Origin: Haloprofundus salinisoli
Lineage (GTDB): Archaea > Halobacteriota > Halobacteria > Halobacteriales > Haloferacaceae
DNA length: 64,000 nucleotides
NCBI RefSeq assembly: GCF_020097815.1
Contig: NZ_CP083663.1
Coordinates: 620,001-684,000 of the forward strand
Direction: 5' to 3'
Shown here piece by piece: positions 1 to 8,724 of this stretch. Below the pieces are notes generated by a model. That model had not been told where the DNA came from, did no database searches, and worked only from the letters and a program-made list of their open reading frames with translations. Position numbers and translations under genes: made by a program. The stretch's first letter is position 1. Each line of letters starts with the position of its first letter.

Positions 1-701
1 ACGACGAGAACGGACTGCCCGCGCGCCGCGGCGGCGGCGGCGACTTCGCCCGCGGCGACGGTGACCGCGGGCTCGACGCCCGCCGAGCGGAGCGCGACGG
101 TCGCTTCGACGCCCGAGGCGACGACGACGTCGACGTCGCCGCACCGTTCGGCGAGCGCGTCCGCGTCGACGGCGCGACTGCCGCCCGTTCGAACCGCCGG
201 CACTTGGACGACGGTGACGCCTCCGGCATCCATCTCGATGACGCCCTCGAACCCGGTGACGCCCACGTCGGTTCCGGCCTCGGCGGCAGTCGTCGCAACC
301 CCCGTCGCCGGGCCTTCGTCGCCGGGTGTCGCGTGCAGCAACCCCCCGCGAATCGACAGCGAGACGGGGTCGCCGACCTCGACGTCGTCGGTGGCGATGG
401 CGGCGTCCTCCTGGACGCTCTCCAGGACGTCCTCGGTCACGTGTTCGGCGTAGCGCCGCAGCGACTTCGCCTCCCGAAAGAGCCAGTCGACGCCCTCCTT
501 CGTCACGCGGTAGCGCGACCGGCCCTCCTTGTCGACGAGCCCCTCGTCGACGAGCTCGCGGATGTACTCCGAGACGGCTTGGCTGGTGACGCCGACCGCC
601 GAGGCGATCTCGCCCTGGCTCACCGCCGGTTGTCGGTCCGCGATTTCGGCGAGGATTCGGAATCGCGTGGCCGTGCGTTTGTCCTGCAGGGCGTCGCTCA
701 T
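1..701 (-). CDS. MarR/winged-helix regulator with C-terminal effector-like domain (3' truncated by window edge)
   Basis: The minus-strand frame opens with ATG at 701 and stays open to the window edge, so the C-terminus is missing. Residues 1-75 form a winged helix-turn-helix: the segment ILAEIADRQPAVSQGEIAS, then GVTSQAVSEYIRELVDEGLV and a wing (KEGRSRYRVT). The remaining ~155 visible residues are a small-molecule-domain-like region rich in Val, Ala and Gly with no recognised catalytic motif. From memory this layout matches the haloarchaeal HTH proteins carrying a DUF7839-type domain; that name is not verified. It is divergent from the metallophosphoesterase gene with a ~100 bp shared upstream region, so the two may be co-regulated. 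DNA target and ligand are unknown. Confidence 0.75.
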   Translation of the reverse strand, partial: MSDALQDKRTATRFRILAEIADRQPAVSQGEIASAVGVTSQAVSEYIRELVDEGLVDKEGRSRYRVTKEGVDWLFREAKSLRRYAEHVTEDVLESVQEDAAIATDDVEVGDPVSLSIRGGLLHATPGDEGPATGVATTAAEAGTDVGVTGFEGVIEMDAGGVTVVQVPAVRTGGSRAVDADALAERCGDVDVVVASGVEATVALRSAGVEPAVTVAAGEVAAAAAARGQSVLV

Positions 702-801
702 GTCGCCAGGGTAGACCGGCGGCGTGAAAAAGTCACCGTCGCGGCGGCGCTCTCGACCGGAGAACAGCACCGATTTGACGACCGCGGTTCTCTCCGCTCA
801 C

Positions 802-1518
802 GTGCCCGAGTTCGTCGTCGGCGACCGCGCGGTTTTCTTCCCCGCGAGCGGGACGCTCGTCGTCGCCGACCTCCACGTCGGACGCGACGAAGCCTCCGAC
901 GTGGAGTTCCCGCTGGGTGAACGCGAGGATCTCCGCGCCAGACTCACCGCGCTGCTCGACCGGTTCTCGCCCACCGAGGTCGTCTTCGCGGGCGACGTGC
1001 TCCACTCGTTCGGTCGCGCGTCTGCGGCGACGGCGGAGAGCCTCGACGGGCTGGCCGCCGCCTGCCGCGACCGCGGCGCTCGGCCCGTCCTCGTCGCCGG
1101 GAACCACGACGCGATGCTGTCGTCGGTGTGGGAGGGACCGATTCACGACGAGTACCGACCCGGCGGCGAACGCGACGACGACGGTGACGAGGAGATACTC
1201 GTCTGCCACGGCCACGAGGAACCCGAGGGGGTCGCCGACTGCTACGTCGTCGGACACGACCACCCGACCATCGCTATCGAAGGCCAGCGCCGACCCTGCG
1301 CCCTCTACGGACCCGGAGCCTACCGCGGAAGCGACGTGGTGATGCTCCCGGCGTTCAACCGCCTCGCGCCGGGCGTCGAGATCAACGGGATGCGGACCCG
1401 CGACTTCCAGTCGCCGTTGGTCACGAACGCCGACGCGCTTCGACCGCTGGTCTACGACGAAGCGTCGGACGAGGCGCTGCAGTTTCCCCCGCTCGGAAAG
1501 TTACGGCGACTGCTCTGA
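802..1518 (+). CDS. Metallophosphoesterase, COG1407-like
   Basis: A 238-residue calcineurin-fold phosphoesterase. The five metal-ligand blocks are present in order: DLH near residue 24, GDVLHS near 63, GNHD near 100, a GHE block near 136 and GHDHP near 150. The family is a two-metal phosphodiesterase or nuclease-like enzyme, often annotated as ICC-like or SbcD-like; its substrate here cannot be told. I chose the GTG at 802 (PEFVVGDRAVF follows). The in-frame ATG at 724 would add a basic, low-quality N-terminus overlapping the divergent promoter region. The short length means it has only the catalytic domain, not the long capping domains of SbcD. Confidence 0.85.
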   Translation: MPEFVVGDRAVFFPASGTLVVADLHVGRDEASDVEFPLGEREDLRARLTALLDRFSPTEVVFAGDVLHSFGRASAATAESLDGLAAACRDRGARPVLVAGNHDAMLSSVWEGPIHDEYRPGGERDDDGDEEILVCHGHEEPEGVADCYVVGHDHPTIAIEGQRRPCALYGPGAYRGSDVVMLPAFNRLAPGVEINGMRTRDFQSPLVTNADALRPLVYDEASDEALQFPPLGKLRRLL

Positions 1519-1594
1519 GCCGACCTGTTTTCGAATCGGAACCTCGTTTCGCGCAGAGCGAACTGGTTTATGACCCTCCGTTGGCCCATCACCC

Positions 1595-2692
1595 ATGGCA
1601 CGAGTGTTCAAATCTCCGGCCAGCTACGTACAGGGAGCAGGCGTCGCCGAGCAACTCGGCGAGCACACCTCCGAGTTCGGCGAGTCGGCGCTGCTGCTCG
1701 CCGACGAAATCGTCCTCGACATCGTCGAGGAGACGGTGCGGTCGAGCCTCGAAGACGCCGACATCGAGCTCTCGACGGTCACGTTCGAGGGCGAAGCGTC
1801 CGAGACGGAGATAGAGCGAGTCACCGACGAAGCCGAAGCGCAGGGCGTCGATTTCATCGTCGGCGCAGGCGGCGGGAAGACGCTCGACACCGCGAAAGCC
1901 GTCAAGGAGGACGCGAACATCCCCGTCGTCTCGATGCCGACCGTCGCCTCGACGGACGCGCCGACGAGCAGCCTCTCGGTCATCTACAGCGAACACGGCG
2001 AGTTCGAGCGGTACCGGTTCTACTCGTCGCATCCCGACCTCGTGCTCGTCGACACCGCGCTCGTCGCGGCGGCCCCGGCGCGATTCTTCGTCTCCGGCGT
2101 CGGCGACGCGCTCGCGACGTGGTTCGAAGCCGACGCGACCTACCGGTCGACGGGGGCGACCATCTTCGGCGAGCGACCGACGCGCAGCGGCCACGCCCTG
2201 GCGGAACTCTGCTACGAGACCCTCCGCGATCACGCGCTCTCGGCGGTGCAGGCCGTCGAGCGCGACGCTGTAACCGAGAGCGTCGAAGCCGTGACCGAGG
2301 CGAACACGCTTCTGAGCGGTCTCGGATTCGAGAGCGGCGGCCTCGCGGCGGCGCACTCGATACACAACGGCCTGACGCAGTTGGAGGCGACGCACGACGC
2401 TACCCACGGCGAGAAAGTGAACATCGGGACGCTGACGCAACTCGTCTTGGAGGGAAAGAGCGACGCGTTCGTCCAAGATATCGTCGAGTTCTCCGCGGCG
2501 GTCGGCCTCCCGGTGACACTCGAAGACATCGGCCTCGAAGACCCGAGCCGCGACGACCTCGACCGCGTTGCCGAGGCCGCCTGCGACGAGGACGAGACCA
2601 TCCACAACGAGCCGTTCTCGGTCGAACCCTCGATGGTCCGCGACGCGCTGTTGACCGCGGACGCGCTCGGTCGGCAGGTCCGAGAACGCTGA
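1595..2692 (+). CDS. gldA: NAD-dependent glycerol dehydrogenase family protein
   Basis: A 365-residue iron/zinc-type polyol dehydrogenase of the GldA/EgsA/DHQS superfamily. A nucleotide-binding GAGGGKTLDTAK loop lies near residues 90-101. Metal ligands are an Asp in GDALATWFEAD (~171), a His in AAHSIHNG (~254) and a His in ATHGEKV (~271). The long conserved block PTVASTDAPTSSLSVIY is typical of glycerol dehydrogenase rather than glycerol-1-phosphate dehydrogenase, and a separate EgsA is encoded at 10272. It likely interconverts glycerol and dihydroxyacetone, although substrate breadth in this family is wide. It starts at an ATG about 35 bp after an AT-rich stretch, and the next gene downstream is an alcohol dehydrogenase. 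Confidence 0.85.
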   Translation: MARVFKSPASYVQGAGVAEQLGEHTSEFGESALLLADEIVLDIVEETVRSSLEDADIELSTVTFEGEASETEIERVTDEAEAQGVDFIVGAGGGKTLDTAKAVKEDANIPVVSMPTVASTDAPTSSLSVIYSEHGEFERYRFYSSHPDLVLVDTALVAAAPARFFVSGVGDALATWFEADATYRSTGATIFGERPTRSGHALAELCYETLRDHALSAVQAVERDAVTESVEAVTEANTLLSGLGFESGGLAAAHSIHNGLTQLEATHDATHGEKVNIGTLTQLVLEGKSDAFVQDIVEFSAAVGLPVTLEDIGLEDPSRDDLDRVAEAACDEDETIHNEPFSVEPSMVRDALLTADALGRQVRER

Positions 2693-2866
2693 ACCGGAGG
2701 CGGAGTCGCCGAGGGCGTCCGCGCGCGTCAGCCACCGCAACCGTTCGAGCCGCTCGCTCTCTTTTCCTCGTCTCGCTACGAGAAACACCGTCCGAGCGAA
2801 GAATCTCCGGTAGTGGTGTACGTCTGTAAACATCTATGCGTTCTCCGAGTGTCAGTAGCTACCACG

Positions 2867-3904
2867 ATGCAAGCTGCGAGATTACACGAGTTCACCGACG
2901 ACATGGAGCACGCGCTGTCGATAGACGAGGTTGACCGACCGGACCCCGGCCACGGAGAGGTCGTCATCGAAGTCGAGGGCGCCGGCTGGTGCCAGACGGA
3001 CAACCACGTCATCGAGGGGATGTGGACCGACTACATGGACCAACAGCTCCCGATGACGCTCGGCCACGAGAACGCCGGAACGGTCGTCGAGATCGGCGAC
3101 GGCGTCGAGACGATTTCGGAAGGCGACTCGGTCATCTGCCACCCGGTGATGACCTGCGGCGTCTGCCGCGCCTGTCGGATGGGCGAGGACATGTACTGCG
3201 AGAATCTCGAATTTCCGGGGCTGAACCGCGACGGCGGCTTCGCCGAGTATCTGCTCACCTCTCAGCGGTCGGTGATTCCGCTTCCCGGAGGAACCGACAC
3301 CACCGACATCGCACCGCACGCCGACGCCGGTATCACCGCGTACCACGCCGCGAAGAAGGCCGTCCGCGAACTGAACCCCGGTGACCACGCCGTCGTCATC
3401 GGTATCGGGGGCCTCGGCCACATCGGCCTGCAGTGCCTGAACGCGATGAGCGCCGCGAACATCGTCGCCGTCGACCTGAAGGACGAGGCGCTGGAGCTCG
3501 CGACCGAACTTGGCGCGCACGAGACGGTGAACTCCTCGAGCGAGGATGTGGCATCGGTCGTCGACGACCTCACCGACGGCGCGGGCGCGCGGCAGGTACT
3601 CGACTTCGTCGGCGCAGACCAGACGACGGCGCTCGCCCCAGAAATCGTCTCCGCCGGCGGCGACCACCACATCATCGGCTACGGCGGCCACATCCACGAA
3701 CCGTCGCAGGCGCTCGTCAACGGCGAGTTCAGTTTCCGCGGCAACATCGTCGGCAGGTACACCGAACTGCAGGAACTCGTCTCGCTGGTCGACCGCGGCG
3801 ACGTCGAACTGCACACGTCGCGCTACGATTTGGACGACGTGAACGCCGTCGCGGAGAAGCTCGAACACGGCGAAATCGAGGGACGCGCGGTCATCACGCC
3901 GTAA
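2867..3904 (+). CDS. Zinc-dependent NAD(P) alcohol dehydrogenase (MDR family)
   Basis: A 345-residue medium-chain dehydrogenase. Catalytic zinc ligands are the Cys in WCQTDNH (~42) and the His in GHENAG (~66). The structural-zinc loop CGVCRACRMGEDMYC (~98-112) holds four cysteines. The Rossmann glycine motif GIGGLGHIGLQ is near 180. The protein oxidises or reduces alcohols/aldehydes with NAD(P); the exact substrate is unknown. I took the ATG at 2867 (MQAARLHEF) because the upstream in-frame ATG at 2813 adds 18 residues not typical of the family. The gene is followed by a convergent FAD oxidoreductase. Confidence 0.9.
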   Translation: MQAARLHEFTDDMEHALSIDEVDRPDPGHGEVVIEVEGAGWCQTDNHVIEGMWTDYMDQQLPMTLGHENAGTVVEIGDGVETISEGDSVICHPVMTCGVCRACRMGEDMYCENLEFPGLNRDGGFAEYLLTSQRSVIPLPGGTDTTDIAPHADAGITAYHAAKKAVRELNPGDHAVVIGIGGLGHIGLQCLNAMSAANIVAVDLKDEALELATELGAHETVNSSSEDVASVVDDLTDGAGARQVLDFVGADQTTALAPEIVSAGGDHHIIGYGGHIHEPSQALVNGEFSFRGNIVGRYTELQELVSLVDRGDVELHTSRYDLDDVNAVAEKLEHGEIEGRAVITP

Positions 3905-3915
3905 GTCGGTCTGAC

Positions 3916-5202
3916 CTACTGCAGGTCCTCGACGACCGCCCGCGCCGCCTTCGCCCCGCTCTCCATCGCGCCCTGAATCGACGACCACTCGGTGTAGTCG
4001 CCCGCGAGATACACCCACCCCTCGGGGTCGTCCGCGTCCGGGAGCGTCTCGTAGATTCCCGGCGGCTGGACGAACTGTGCGAACGGGACGCGCGTCGTTT
4101 TCAGGAGGCGGAGTCCGTCGAACGTCCGGTCGGGGTACCACGCCGACAGCTCCTCGCGCGTCCGCTCGAACAGCGTCTCCTCCTCGGCGCTCTGGGCGTT
4201 TTTCCCGAGGAACGTCGCGCTGAGAAACACCGTGTTCTTCGGCGCGTACTCCGGAGCGACCTCCGAGAGCGGCGCGACCGTATTGGGCGTGGCGTCGCCC
4301 GCGTTCAACAGCAGTTTGCGGTCGGTCCCGAGCGACGCGCCGCCGCGAATCGCGTAGTACTGGGTGACGCAGCCGGTTCCCTCGGTCGGAATCGACTCGA
4401 CGCCCGTGAGGTCGCGCGCCGTCTTCGGGTCCGCGGCGACGACGACGGCCTCGGACTCGACTTGCTCGCCGTCGACGGTGACCGCGACACCGTCGTCCTC
4501 GCTGGCTCCTTCGACGGTCTCGACCGACTCCCCGAGACGAATCTCCGCGCCCGCCTCCCGCGCCTTGGCCGCCAACTGCTCGGGAACCGCCCCCATCCCC
4601 GCTGCGGGGACGCCGATTTTCCCCCGCGAGAGCGACCGGAATGTGTACTCGAAGACGGATTTGGAACTGCCGAGCGACCGGTCGAGCGTGATACCGCCGT
4701 AGAAGGGGGCGACGAAGTTCTCGATGTAGTCGTCCGAGAAGCCCCAGTTTTCGAGGTACTCTCGAATCGACGGCTCGGAACCGGTGAAAAACTCCGACTC
4801 GCGGCCACTGGAGACGTGTTGACGGAGCGCGAGCGTCCGCGCCTTGTCCCAGAGCGTCACCTCGTCGTTGCGAAGCGTCTCCGGCAGGGAGCTGAGGTCC
4901 CGAAGCGGGTCCGACAGCACCGAGCGCTTGCCGGGTCGCGCGATGACCGCGCCGGGCGAGAACGTCCGCAGGTTCAGCGCGTCGAGGTCGAGCTCCCGCT
5001 GGACTGCGGGGTAGGCGGTGAAGAGCACTTGAAAACCGCAGTCGAACGTGTACCCGCCTTCGTGTTCGGTTCGGACGCGGCCCCCGACGTCCTCGCGTTC
5101 CTCGTATACTGTCACGTCGAACCCCGCGTCGGCGAGGTGGCGAGCGGCGACGAGGCCCGCGAGACCCGCGCCGACGACGGAGACGGCTGTATCGTCTGGC
5201 AT
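3916..5202 (-). CDS. FAD-dependent amine-oxidase/phytoene-desaturase-like oxidoreductase
   Basis: A 428-residue flavoprotein. The N-terminal dinucleotide motif VGAGLAGLVAARHLADAGF, the following acidic end EEREDVGGRV and the C-terminal FAD clasp VYLAGDYTEWSSIQGAMESG are all present. These are hallmarks of the NAD(P)/FAD amine-oxidase superfamily that includes protoporphyrinogen oxidase and carotenoid desaturases. The sequence does not decide between these substrates. The ATG at 5202 (MPDDTAVSVVGAG) is preferred to a longer 40-residue extension that lacks structure. The gene is convergent with the alcohol dehydrogenase and divergent from threonine synthase. Confidence 0.85.
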   Translation of the reverse strand: MPDDTAVSVVGAGLAGLVAARHLADAGFDVTVYEEREDVGGRVRTEHEGGYTFDCGFQVLFTAYPAVQRELDLDALNLRTFSPGAVIARPGKRSVLSDPLRDLSSLPETLRNDEVTLWDKARTLALRQHVSSGRESEFFTGSEPSIREYLENWGFSDDYIENFVAPFYGGITLDRSLGSSKSVFEYTFRSLSRGKIGVPAAGMGAVPEQLAAKAREAGAEIRLGESVETVEGASEDDGVAVTVDGEQVESEAVVVAADPKTARDLTGVESIPTEGTGCVTQYYAIRGGASLGTDRKLLLNAGDATPNTVAPLSEVAPEYAPKNTVFLSATFLGKNAQSAEEETLFERTREELSAWYPDRTFDGLRLLKTTRVPFAQFVQPPGIYETLPDADDPEGWVYLAGDYTEWSSIQGAMESGAKAARAVVEDLQ

Positions 5203-5330
5203 ACACCACTGTTGAGTGGCGCGATACAAAGCATCACCTGACGAGTCGGTCCGGGAGTCGTCCTCCCACCCGGCGTCGGACGCCTCCGCCCAACGGGAAG
5301 CGATTAGTCGGTGCCGTCGCAACGGCCGGT

Positions 5331-6524
5331 ATGCAGACTAGCGAGGCGTTCTCCGGACTGGCGTGCGTCGACTGCGGGACGGTCCACGGTGCGGAGGTAG
5401 CCGGCCGCTGCCCCGACTGCGGCGGACCGCTCGACGCGCAGTACGATTACGACGCGGTCGACGCCGACTGGGAGTCGTTCGCGGGCGAGACGCGGGGAAT
5501 GTGGGCGTTCGACGCGCTTCTTCCGTTCTCGGCGAGCGACGCCGTCAGCGCCGCCGAGGGACGGACGCCGCTCGTCGACGCGCCGCGACTCGCCGAGGAA
5601 CTCGGCGTCGGACGCGTCGTCGTGAAGGACGAGGGACGCAACCCGACCGGGACGTTCCTCGACCGGGGGATGAGCCTCGCGCTGACCGCCGCCGCCCAGC
5701 ACGCCGCGGACGACGATATCGAACCGCTCGCGCTGGCGACGCCGGGTAATGCCGGACAGGCAGCGGCGGCGTACGCCGGGCGCGTCGGCCTCCGCTCGTA
5801 CTCGTTCGTCCCCTCCCGGTCGGCCTTCTCGAACAAGGCGATGATCAACGTCCACGGCGGCGAGATGCGCGTCGTCGGCGGGCGCTATCCGCAGGCGAAA
5901 GACGCCGTCGACGAGCAACTGGCGACCGAGTACTACTCGCTGCAGGAGTTCACGACGCCGTACCGCCACGAGGGTGCGAAGACGCTCGCGTTCGAGCTGG
6001 TCGCGGACCTCGACGGCGAGATTCCGGACGCCGTCGTCGTCCCCGCCTCGACGGGCGAACTCGTCGTCGGTCTCGAAAAGGGGTTCCGCGAACTCCGCGA
6101 AGTCGGACTCGTCGACGACGTGCCGCCGCTGTACGCGGTCCAACCCGAGAAGTGCGCGCCCGTCGTCGCCGCCGTCGAACGCGGCGACGAGCGTATTGAA
6201 CCGTGGGAGCTGCCGGACACCATCGTCGGCGAACTCGAAGTGCCGGACCCCGAAGGCGGCGAACTCGCGCTCGCGGCGCTCGACGAGGCCGGCGGCGACG
6301 CCGTCGCCGTCTCCGACGACGACATTCTCGCATCCGCTGTCGCCGCGGCCCAACACGAGGCCATCGAGGTCGGGCTGGCGGGCGGGGCGGCCCCGGCGGG
6401 CGCGTGGAGCCTCGCGGAAGAAGGGAGACTTGGCGACGACGACACCGTCGTCCTCGTCAACACCGAATCGGGACTGAAGACGCCCGACGTGCTCCGCAGT
6501 CACCTGATGGGACAGGGTATCTGA
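5331..6524 (+). CDS. thrC: Threonine synthase
   Basis: A 397-residue fold-type II PLP enzyme that converts O-phosphohomoserine to threonine. The N-terminal zinc ribbon (Cys12, Cys15, Cys27, Cys30) is the pattern seen in archaeal ThrC. The PLP lysine sits in VVKDEGRNPTGTFLDRG near residue 99. A phosphate-binding ATPGNAGQAAAAYAG loop follows, and the NTESGLKTPDV C-terminal block is typical. Diaminopropionate ammonia-lyase-like relatives share the fold, but the zinc ribbon and the phosphate loop favour threonine synthase. The ATG start lies 129 bp from the divergent FAD oxidoreductase. Confidence 0.9.
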   Translation: MQTSEAFSGLACVDCGTVHGAEVAGRCPDCGGPLDAQYDYDAVDADWESFAGETRGMWAFDALLPFSASDAVSAAEGRTPLVDAPRLAEELGVGRVVVKDEGRNPTGTFLDRGMSLALTAAAQHAADDDIEPLALATPGNAGQAAAAYAGRVGLRSYSFVPSRSAFSNKAMINVHGGEMRVVGGRYPQAKDAVDEQLATEYYSLQEFTTPYRHEGAKTLAFELVADLDGEIPDAVVVPASTGELVVGLEKGFRELREVGLVDDVPPLYAVQPEKCAPVVAAVERGDERIEPWELPDTIVGELEVPDPEGGELALAALDEAGGDAVAVSDDDILASAVAAAQHEAIEVGLAGGAAPAGAWSLAEEGRLGDDDTVVLVNTESGLKTPDVLRSHLMGQGI

Positions 6525-6656
6525 GTCGGAACCACGCGACCGACGACCGCGACTGACGACCGAACCCGACACCACCGCGCGCTTTTCCCGCCGCCGGTCG
6601 TACTCTCCTCGCTCTCAGTTCGACCGTCGAGGCGGACTGCGCGCGACGGACCAACC

Positions 6657-7979
6657 ATGACCGCGAACGCGACACCCGAAACAGGAACGGAACGCCTGAC
6701 CCCCGACGTGGTCGTCGTCGGGGCCGGTCCCGCCGGATGCGTCCTGAGCTACGTGCTCGCCCGCAGCGGCGTCGAGACGCTTTTGCTCGAACGCAACGCG
6801 ACGCTCGACCGGGAGTTCCGCGGTTTCGGCTTCCAGCCGTACGTGGCGTGGGCGTTCGACCAACTCGGTTTCCTCGACGACGTGCTCGACTTACCGCACG
6901 AGCGAGTGCGGCGGGCGTACGCCTCGGTGTACGGTCGACGATACCGGCTCCTCGACTTCACGGACGTCTCGCCGCGGGAGGACTACCTCCTACTGATGGA
7001 CCAACCGCCGCTCTTGGAACTGCTCGTCGAGCGGGCCAGCGAGTTCGAGACGTTCTCGTTTCGGCCGTCGACGGCGGTGACCGACGTTCGAACGTCGGGC
7101 GAACGGGTCGTCGGCGTCGACGCGCGCGACCGGGAGGCGACCGTCGACCTCGAAGTCGAAAGCCGCCTCGTCGTCGGCGCGGACGGTCGTTACTCGACGG
7201 TTCGGAAGGCGGCGGGAATCGACGCGGGACTGCTGGAGTCGAAACTCGAAATCGTCTGGTTCAAACTCGAAGACGCCAGCATCGACGTGACGACGCAACT
7301 GCGCGTCGGCGAGTCGGGTATCCTCGTGTACGCGCCGCTCAGCGACTCGGTCGCCCAGTGCGGGTGGCCCATCGAGAAGGGGAGCTACAGTGACCTCCGT
7401 GAGCAGGGGATCGAGGCGTTCCGCCGGGACCTCGTCTCCGTCGACCCCGACCTCCACGGCACCGTCGAGACCCAGCTCGGGGGTTTCGAGGACTGCTCGC
7501 TGCTGCACGTCGAACCGGGGCTCTGCGACCGCTGGGTCGACGACGGCTTGCTACTCCTCGGCGACGCTGCCCACGTCGCCTCGCCGTTCGGCGGGCAGGG
7601 CAACAGCCTCGCCGTTCAGGACGCCGTCGTCGCCCACGAGACGATTGCGACGGCGCTCGCGGAGACGGACCGAAGCGACGGCGCGCTCCCCGCCGAGCGG
7701 CTGCGCCCGTACGAGAAGCGGCGGTATCCGGCCGTCGAGCGGGTGCTCCGACTCCAACGCCGGACCGAGTCGTTCGTGACGGGACTGCTCCTGCACGGCT
7801 ACCGCGTTCCGCGGTGGATTCGCGTGCCGGCGCTTCGCGCGACGTTCGGCGCACTCTCGCACGTCGGGCCGTCCCCGCTCGCCCGCCATCAGCAGCGGCT
7901 GCTCGCGTACGGGCCGGACCCGCCGCGGGTCGACACGACGCGCTTTGCCCCCGACGAGTCCGCAGCGGAGACGGACTAA
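6657..7979 (+). CDS. FAD-dependent monooxygenase / geranylgeranyl-reductase-like oxidoreductase
   Basis: A 440-residue group A flavoprotein. Three hallmark motifs are present: GxGxxG in VVGAGPAGCVLSYVLARSG (~22-40), the DG motif in VVGADGRYSTVRKAAGI (~178-194) and the GD motif in LLLGDAAHVASPFGGQGNS (~300-318). This is the UbiH / p-hydroxybenzoate hydroxylase / geranylgeranyl reductase superfamily. In haloarchaea such proteins act on isoprenoids, quinones or aromatics; the substrate here is unassigned. The C-terminus (~last 60 residues) is basic and could form an amphipathic membrane contact. The ATG start gives an acidic leader of ~15 residues before the FAD motif. Confidence 0.85.
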   Translation: MTANATPETGTERLTPDVVVVGAGPAGCVLSYVLARSGVETLLLERNATLDREFRGFGFQPYVAWAFDQLGFLDDVLDLPHERVRRAYASVYGRRYRLLDFTDVSPREDYLLLMDQPPLLELLVERASEFETFSFRPSTAVTDVRTSGERVVGVDARDREATVDLEVESRLVVGADGRYSTVRKAAGIDAGLLESKLEIVWFKLEDASIDVTTQLRVGESGILVYAPLSDSVAQCGWPIEKGSYSDLREQGIEAFRRDLVSVDPDLHGTVETQLGGFEDCSLLHVEPGLCDRWVDDGLLLLGDAAHVASPFGGQGNSLAVQDAVVAHETIATALAETDRSDGALPAERLRPYEKRRYPAVERVLRLQRRTESFVTGLLLHGYRVPRWIRVPALRATFGALSHVGPSPLARHQQRLLAYGPDPPRVDTTRFAPDESAAETD

Positions 7980-8031
7980 CCGCTCCGTTCGCCGCGCCAG
8001 ATATAATAGTTCGTCGCGTCTAATTCCGTCC

Positions 8032-8724
8032 ATGTTGAGCGACGTGATGGAGGACTACCTGAAGGCCATCTACACCCTCCAGACCGAACACGGCCCGCCG
8101 GTTTCGACCTCCGCCATCGCGGAGTATCTCGACAAGACCGCGCCGACGGTGACGAGCATGCTCGGCAAACTCGAAGAGCGCGGACTCGTCGAACGCGAGA
8201 AGTACAAGGGCGTCGAGTTGAGCGACGAGGGGCAGACGGTGGCGCTCGAAGTGCTCAGACACCACCGACTGCTGGAGGCGTACCTCACCGAGCATCTCGA
8301 CTACTCCTGGAGCGAGGTCCACGACGAGGCCGACGCGCTCGAACACCACATCAGCGAGGCGTTCGAGCGGCGCGTCGCCGCGGCGCTGGACAATCCGGAG
8401 TTCGACCCCCACGGCGACCCGATTCCGAACGTCGATCTCGATCCCGTCGAGGACGACACGACCCGACTGAGCGAGTACGGCGAGGGCGACCGCGTCGTCG
8501 TCGCGCGCGTCTCCGACCGCGACGAGGAGGAACTGGAGTATCTCGCGGAGGCCGGACTCACCCCCGGAACGGAGGTCGAAATCGTCGACGTCGCGCCGTT
8601 CGGGATGGTAACCGTCCTCGTCGATAGCCACGAACAGAGCCTCCCCGAGTCGGTCGCGCGCTCGATTCGCGTCGAACCCGTCGGCGAGCCCGAATCCGCC
8701 CCCGCAGGGGTGGGTGGTGTGTGA
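8032..8724 (+). CDS. DtxR/MntR-family metal-dependent transcriptional regulator
   Basis: A 230-residue regulator. Residues 1-65 form the winged helix (MEDYLKAIYTLQ, then APTVTSMLGKLEERGLVERE). Residues 70-140 match the metal-binding dimerisation domain (LRHHRLLEAYLTEHL, EVHDEADALEHHISEAFERRV, all with candidate His/Glu ligands). Residues ~150-222 form an SH3-like FeoA domain (GDRVVVARVSDRDEE, GLTPGTEVEIVDVAPFG). The family represses metal transport genes when loaded with Fe(II) or Mn(II). Its stop codon overlaps the GTG start of the GDT1-type transporter gene, so the two are probably translated from one transcript. An AT-rich stretch (AGATATAATAG at ~8000) lies ~25 bp before the ATG and could be the TATA box of a leaderless transcript. 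Confidence 0.92.
   Translation: MLSDVMEDYLKAIYTLQTEHGPPVSTSAIAEYLDKTAPTVTSMLGKLEERGLVEREKYKGVELSDEGQTVALEVLRHHRLLEAYLTEHLDYSWSEVHDEADALEHHISEAFERRVAAALDNPEFDPHGDPIPNVDLDPVEDDTTRLSEYGEGDRVVVARVSDRDEEELEYLAEAGLTPGTEVEIVDVAPFGMVTVLVDSHEQSLPESVARSIRVEPVGEPESAPAGVGGV

Noticed and set aside
1570-2833. 419-residue and 414-residue frames over gldA
   Set aside because: They overlap the glycerol dehydrogenase gene, which has complete metal-ligand and cofactor motifs; the alternatives are shadows.
2882-5241. Long open frames on both strands, such as a 775-residue minus frame and a 602-residue plus frame
   Set aside because: They lie antisense to clear dehydrogenase and FAD-oxidoreductase genes, are Arg-rich and have no motif. 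High GC makes long antisense frames routine here.
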